From: Panorpa germanica
Taxonomy: Eukaryota; Arthropoda; Insecta; Mecoptera; Panorpidae
Length of the DNA stretch: 64,000 nucleotides
Direction: 5' to 3'
Assembly (NCBI GenBank): GCA_963678705.1
Contig: OY783214.1
Span: forward strand, 13,516,001-13,580,000
Shown here: positions 58,995 through 64,000 of the stretch, one piece after another
Layout: each line of letters opens with the position of its first letter
Position numbering within the stretch: the stretch's first letter is position 1
Notes under the pieces: model-generated
What the model was told of the DNA's origin: nothing
What the model saw: the letters and a program-made list of their open reading frames with translations, nothing else
The model's database searches: none
Program-made: the position numbers and the translations under genes

Positions 58995-59085
58995 AATTTA
59001 ATGTTGGACATATTGGCAGTTTTTGTGATGTTGTGGCGTCATATATGTGAACCATACCGCTGCCTAGTTTATGATTATGCGTGTA
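58995..59085 (+). repeat. Dispersed repeat F, copy 2
   Basis: ATTGGCAGTTTTTGTGATGT and following blocks align with 15653-15760 at moderate identity. Confidence 0.45.
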
Positions 59086-59232
59086 CTTAATCAACTAAAC
59101 TTAATAGCAACCTAACCCGAAGATACAAGATGCAGTCAGAGACAGTGCCCTTGCTCACAGTGTCGTCAAGGCTGACGTAAAACTGTAAAGTACACCGCAA
59201 GACTGTAAGTTGCTGCAGAGACGAAGTAATGC

Positions 59233-59674
59233 CGGTTTCACACCAGAGAGACAGTTCAATAAAACACGAACAAAAATTTGTTTTTCTGAACAAAAACACC
59301 AATGTTTACACCAAAAATACAGTTCTTAAAACATTTTTGTCTTTAAAAACTATTTTAGTAAACAAAACACATTCCCATCTGGAGTCGGTAAGATCAAAGG
59401 AAAATACGTTTGTTGTTTGGTTTGGTTTGGCTTGGTTTGAACACACAATTTTGTTTTTTGTGAACATTTGCGCTTGTCAGTTGTTGTTTATCATGCTTAT
59501 AATTCTACACACAGAAAAACACTAAAAACAAAACCAGTCTGTTCACTGTGAACAGTTCTGTTTTCGAAAAACAGATTGAAAAACAGAACTGTTTTAAAAT
59601 AAAACAAAACATGATTTTGTTTTGTTTTTTGACAACAGAACTGTTTTCAAAACTGTCTCTCTGGTGTGAAACCG
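59233..59674 (+). mobile_element. MITE family G, perfect 24-bp inverted repeats
   Basis: The first 24 bases (CGGTTTCACACCAGAGAGAC and four more) are repeated exactly, inverted, at the right end. Inside, AACAGTTCTG-type palindromes and many TTTTGTTT / AAACAAAA words recur. No target duplication is clear and no transposase is present. A partial copy is at 62241-62440. Confidence 0.85.
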
Positions 59675-62240
59675 ACCAAAAAAACGCCATAACATTCTTG
59701 TCTCATGCCTTACCGCTTATTACGTTGAAGAGTGTTTTGTCTCCAGTAAACACCAAGCTTAAGAAAATAATAGAGAGAACATTAAAAAATATCTAAAATT
59801 TATAAATATAAGGACAAAACTATATAAACCTATTGTTATCTTTGTCTATTCTAACCTCAAAAATTAAATTATTATTTTTTATGTATTCTTTTCACTCTCG
59901 TAACATAATAAAATATAAACTAGTAGTTATGATATTATTAGATCCTTCATAAATTCAATTTAACTGTTTGGTCCGTCTGAAAGCCCATAGTACGAGTATT
60001 TAGGGTCCAGGCATGTGTTATTGTTAAAACATCTCAATACAATGAAGGAGAGAACGAGCATCAGCATCAACCATGTACCTTAATTCCATGGTAGAAATTT
60101 AATTAAGGTGAATCTTGATCGTTACACAATATCCAACATCAAATATGTAATTTAGTTATTTATGTTGTTTTGATTGATATATCAAAGAACATAATAACAA
60201 CAAGAAAATGAATTTGTTTTGAAAAAATAATACAAAAGAAACATTTAATAGAGATGGAATGTGTCGAGATTGAAATTAAATGATGACGACTAATTACGGT
60301 GAAGTTAATTATTTTGTTAATAAATCGAACAATACTTGAAGCTGTACTTCGAGTTAATTCATTTATAGAATCAGAAACTAATTATTTAAATGTATATCAA
60401 CATTTTCCATGGAATTATTTTTTCTTTGATAAAATACAATTTATTTTTAATTAGCTTTTATTGTCTTCGGGGTTTTTTCAAAATAAATCAACCTTTTTGG
60501 AATTAATTGAATTATAAAACTTATTTTTTAAACTTAATTTTAATATTATAAAATATTAAGTGGTACTTTTAAAATATTAAATGCTTATATATATTGACAA
60601 ATAAAAATTAAACCGACAAACATAATCATAAACGTATTAGGCAACAGTGTAGCCCACATATATGATATTACGACACCACAAAGGACTCAGCATTGAAAAT
60701 AGGCTGATATTAACAAATTAAATATATAAATACATCAGTCATTGTCGTTCTTCAAACAAATTAATAAAAATGCACAATCTATCTCTTGAAATGGCAAAAA
60801 TATAAAGAAACGTGTTGAATTTTTTGTTGTTGGTAATTAAAATAAACTTGCAGTTAAAATTGGATGGCCAGTGCAGAACTTTCAAAAAATTACACGGTTT
60901 CAGAGTATACAGTGCGACATTTTTTACAAAAGAACACGATAAAATTTGAAGTGCAAAATTATTTTCATAAAACTGCACGAGAAAGTGAAACGACTGAAAT
61001 GAAAGAGTGTAAGACCAAGTGTGTTTATATTTCATATCTACATAAATAGATTAAGGCGATAAATTGATTTTAACCTTGAAAAATAGTAAAGTAGTAGATT
61101 TTTTTAGCAAAACAAGATATATTACGGATCACGAACACAAGGAATCTATTCCAGGGCTTTCTCGTATAAGAGTTTTACGGGCATATCGACGGTTTTTTAT
61201 AATATAAGTAATTTTCTCTGTTTATTATAACTAGATATAATTGAATTTGGTATTATTAGAACATTTTGCGCCATTTTCAGAATTCCTAACTGCATTTGCT
61301 CCGCTACTTCGACTTTTCCGCAGGTGATAAATTTTATTCTGCCCTTTCATATTCACTCTGATTTTGGATGCAAATATTAACGGTTATTATATCGATTACC
61401 TCCTTGTAATAGTAAAACAAGACTTTCAAATGCTGGGCCCTTGTTATTTCCTTCGATAAAAAGAACAATACCTTTATGTTTCTTGTTGTTGATGACTTGA
61501 AATGTAATTTGAAGATTGACGTGTTTTATATCTTCATGAATAGTGATTGGTCAGCTAAATGCTTCTGGAAATAACATTCAGTTTTATAGTGTGTATTTCA
61601 GTGTTTCAGCTGCTTTGCATGCTATTAAACTTTATGTTGCCTTAGCACGTACACAGTGAATTTATTTTGTACAGAGCCAGCCCGAAAAAACGCAAAATTG
61701 ACTTGTGGGACTTTTTGAATAAAAAAATTAGAAAATACAAGATGGTATAAAATATTGTTTTGTATGCAAACCATAGAGACTAATTTTCAAAAAGAACATC
61801 AAAAAATAATTTCGTTAAAAGTATTATTGGTTTTAACATAATTATATAATATTTTATAATTTGGTGAATCGAAAATGAGCCCGGAATGAGGCCGGACACA
61901 TCAGGTGCTACGGACAATATCAGGTGTACTACGAGACCTTTTCTTAATCTTACGATTAATAAATAATGTAAACATATTGTTTACGAGTTACGCAGGTTTT
62001 ATGAATTGCAGTTTGCAGGATAATCATATAGAACAGATATAATAAAACGGTTGCATTTACTTTATAATATAAGATACAATTATAAACAATTATAAAAATA
62101 TGTTTTTACTTGAAAAAAGGGTACTTAACTATTAACAAGCTTAAAAGTAATATTCACGTGTACCTCAACGTATTGTTATCACATGGTATACATCATTTGC
62201 AGGCAAGAAGTTTGTCTGCATTAACAACAATGGCTTATGC
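59675..62240. other. Region without recognised genes
   Basis: AT-rich. A 43-nt interval at 61281-61323 is bounded by TTTTCAG and GTGATA but is too short and unrecognised to call. The frames at 60739-61049 are not coding-like. Confidence 0.4.
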
Positions 62241-62440
62241 CGGTTTTACACCAAAGAGACAGTTTTAAAAACAGTTTTGTTTTCAAAACACAAAACAACA
62301 ACAAACGTGTTTACCTTTGTTCGTACTGACTCCATATGGGAATCTGTTTTGTTTACTAAAACAGTTTTTACGTTCAAATTTTGCTAAACAAAATGTATGT
62401 CAAAAATTAAAAAAACAACCCTTAAAATATGAGTTCACAA
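62241..62440 (+). mobile_element. MITE family G, partial copy
   Basis: The left end CGGTTTTACACCAAAGAGAC matches the terminus at 59233 with two substitutions, and ATGC precedes both copies. The right terminus is missing. Confidence 0.65.
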
Positions 62441-63589
62441 GCAGAACAGCCTAGAAATATGAAATTAGACTTTAAAAAGGTTTGAATGTTTGTGTCTCTT
62501 TAAACTGTACTTCTAATTGCTACGCATGACTAATAAAACAAACAGTTCCGATCAAAGATAGATCAATTTGCAAGACTAAACACACAATCCAATTATATCC
62601 TTATTCATACTTCCTCATTTCCTCCCTTCCTTGGTGAGACCAAATCCATTTGCTACTAAATTCACGCATACCAACTCAAAACTTTATGGTTCTCAGAATT
62701 ATGTTCCCATAATAATTCTATTCAATTTAGAGTTAATATATTATTAACTTTTTATAGTAAACTTTTCAAACTATTAAATTGAAATTTACACCTGATTCCC
62801 TTTTATTCCTCTGGAACCATCGAACTATCCCGATTCCCGACCCCACTACACTAACCTGTTTACTCAATTTAATATCGCAGTGTTTTTTAAATCAATTTCA
62901 TTACATGTCATACTTTAAAATATGATATTTTAACACAATGGGTTTTTGTAATCTATATGCTATACTACACCTATATGAGATATACTTTAGTGAGAAAGGT
63001 ATTTTACTCGTTTAGATTTTTAAGGTTATGTATATGTTAGTGGGGTTTTAGGTTAGGTTTTTTTTAATATTTCGGCAGAACGTCCAGGTCTATCGAGCTG
63101 TTGGGTGTATTATTAGGAGTCATTAATCATAAACGTAAACCGGCCTTAAATACAGCATGCCTCATAAGGGCCTTGCATGGTTCAAAAATATTCATTTTAT
63201 GTTTAAAGAAAATCATTTTATAAGTTGTAATTATTTTATATGAATTATATTGGTAAAGTGAAGTAATTATTAGCGGTGGGGATGACTCAAATATGTATGC
63301 TATAATTGGTTTTTGGTGCACTTCTTTTTGTGTATATAAAGACGCAAAGCAAAGAGAATATACATACTACTTTATATAATTGCAAACGTCTTATTTGTTA
63401 TCGTTTCTATATAAATTGTCATATTATAATTTGCGTTACAATTTTTGCAAATTTTCTGTTTTATTTATGTACTAGTATTTACATAAAAGGTGTTACGGAG
63501 ACTGGTTTTCTCAATTATATTTTTTTCATTGAAATTATCACAAAAAATATTTTATATAATATGTAAATTTATTTGAATGCACCAACTTT
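62441..63589. other. Region without recognised genes
   Basis: AT-rich sequence with no supported exon. The frames at 63127-63321 and 63306-63566 show no motif. Confidence 0.4.
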
Positions 63590-63760
63590 AGATAGTTATT
63601 AGCACTAAAAACAATATATACATTTATAAACATTTGTAATACATAATTTATATTTATAAATACCAATATGTGTATTTAAAGTAAAGAGGATTCATTGATA
63701 AACCCAGTAAGATTTTTCCGATTTTCGAATATCTGCTTATAGTATTCAGGAATATAACAG
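63590..63760 (-). mobile_element. 5'-truncated LINE 3' end, copy 4
   Basis: On the - strand it encodes Y-I-P-E-Y-Y-K-Q-I-F-E-N-R-K-N-L-T-G-F-I-N-E and a stop shortly after, then the shared 3' tail ending TAGTGCTAATAACT. It is a diverged sister of the copy at 42905-43140. Confidence 0.6.
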
Positions 63761-64000
63761 ATTTGGCATTCCTATTAATTTAAATACGAAAATTATTTAT
63801 TATTAATTAATCATTCGTAAAAAATATTTTAAAAATTATCTTTTATAATTTGTTAATTAGAAGTTAAAAACTACAGCATACTAATTTGAGTTTTATTTAG
63901 CATAACAAAAGTTACTTTTAATTTAAATGATTTTAACCTATGTAAAAAATGTTTTATGACCTTCTTTACTAGTCCTTTTAAAATAAATGTATTATTTTAT

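Larger units (their letters stand above)
57423..59232. other. Region without recognised genes
   Basis: AT-rich, holding copies of repeats E (58392-58545) and F (58995-59085). The + strand frame 58015-58287 is somewhat protein-like (S/T/N-rich) but has no recognised motif. Confidence 0.4.

Noticed and set aside
61281-61323. Possible 43-nt exon between TTTTCAG and GTGATA
   Set aside because: Too short, weak donor, no recognised peptide.
1-64000. CRISPR array, rRNA genes, bacterial operons
   Set aside because: None seen; splice sites, a eukaryotic tRNA and retroelements show this is insect nuclear DNA.

Overview
This is a strongly AT-rich nuclear window from an insect. Gene density is low, genes are split by introns, and transposon remnants are everywhere. 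The order cannot be fixed from what is seen: the two conserved genes are shared by animals generally, and none of the repeats was matched to a named species. No bacterial features, CRISPR array or rRNA were seen.

Left part (1-16 kb). Two recognisable genes converge. On the + strand, 776-2373, four exons encode a 232-residue orthologue of HAPSTR1 (C16orf72), the HUWE1 partner in stress signalling. On the - strand, seven exons between 14129 and 5767 encode a 473-residue orthologue of Sans/USH1G (ankyrin repeats, SAM domain, C-terminal PDZ ligand). Its start lies in a 23-nt first exon separated by a 5.2-kb intron loaded with repeats. A tRNA-Thr(UGU) gene lies 1.8 kb upstream of Sans, also on the - strand.

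Middle (18-24 kb). A single-exon 162-residue gene on the - strand (18427-18915; DUF4485-like, tentative) is followed 259 bp upstream of its start codon by a complete Ty1/copia retrotransposon (19174-23471). The element has one intact 1312-codon gag-pol frame, identical 122-bp LTRs and a 5-bp target duplication, so it inserted recently.

Right part (24-64 kb). No complete protein gene was recognised. It holds a two-exon piece of an unassigned - strand gene (27954-27729 joined in phase to 25906-25676), a few isolated exon candidates, GC-rich islands and many repeats: a mariner remnant, an LTR with a tRNA-Leu-type primer site, four same-strand 5'-truncated LINE ends (one of them at 14.9 kb), several families of inverted-repeat MITEs, and dispersed unclassified repeats.

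The most unusual structure is at 31160-32669 on the + strand. A block with four well-formed exon/intron borders is tandemly duplicated, and two of its exons share an older internal duplication. It has no long reading frame and looks like a spliced non-coding gene that grew by repeated duplication. An LTR fragment abuts the second copy.

All exon joins were derived by hand from splice signals, reading phase and remembered family sequences. No alignment or database search was run.
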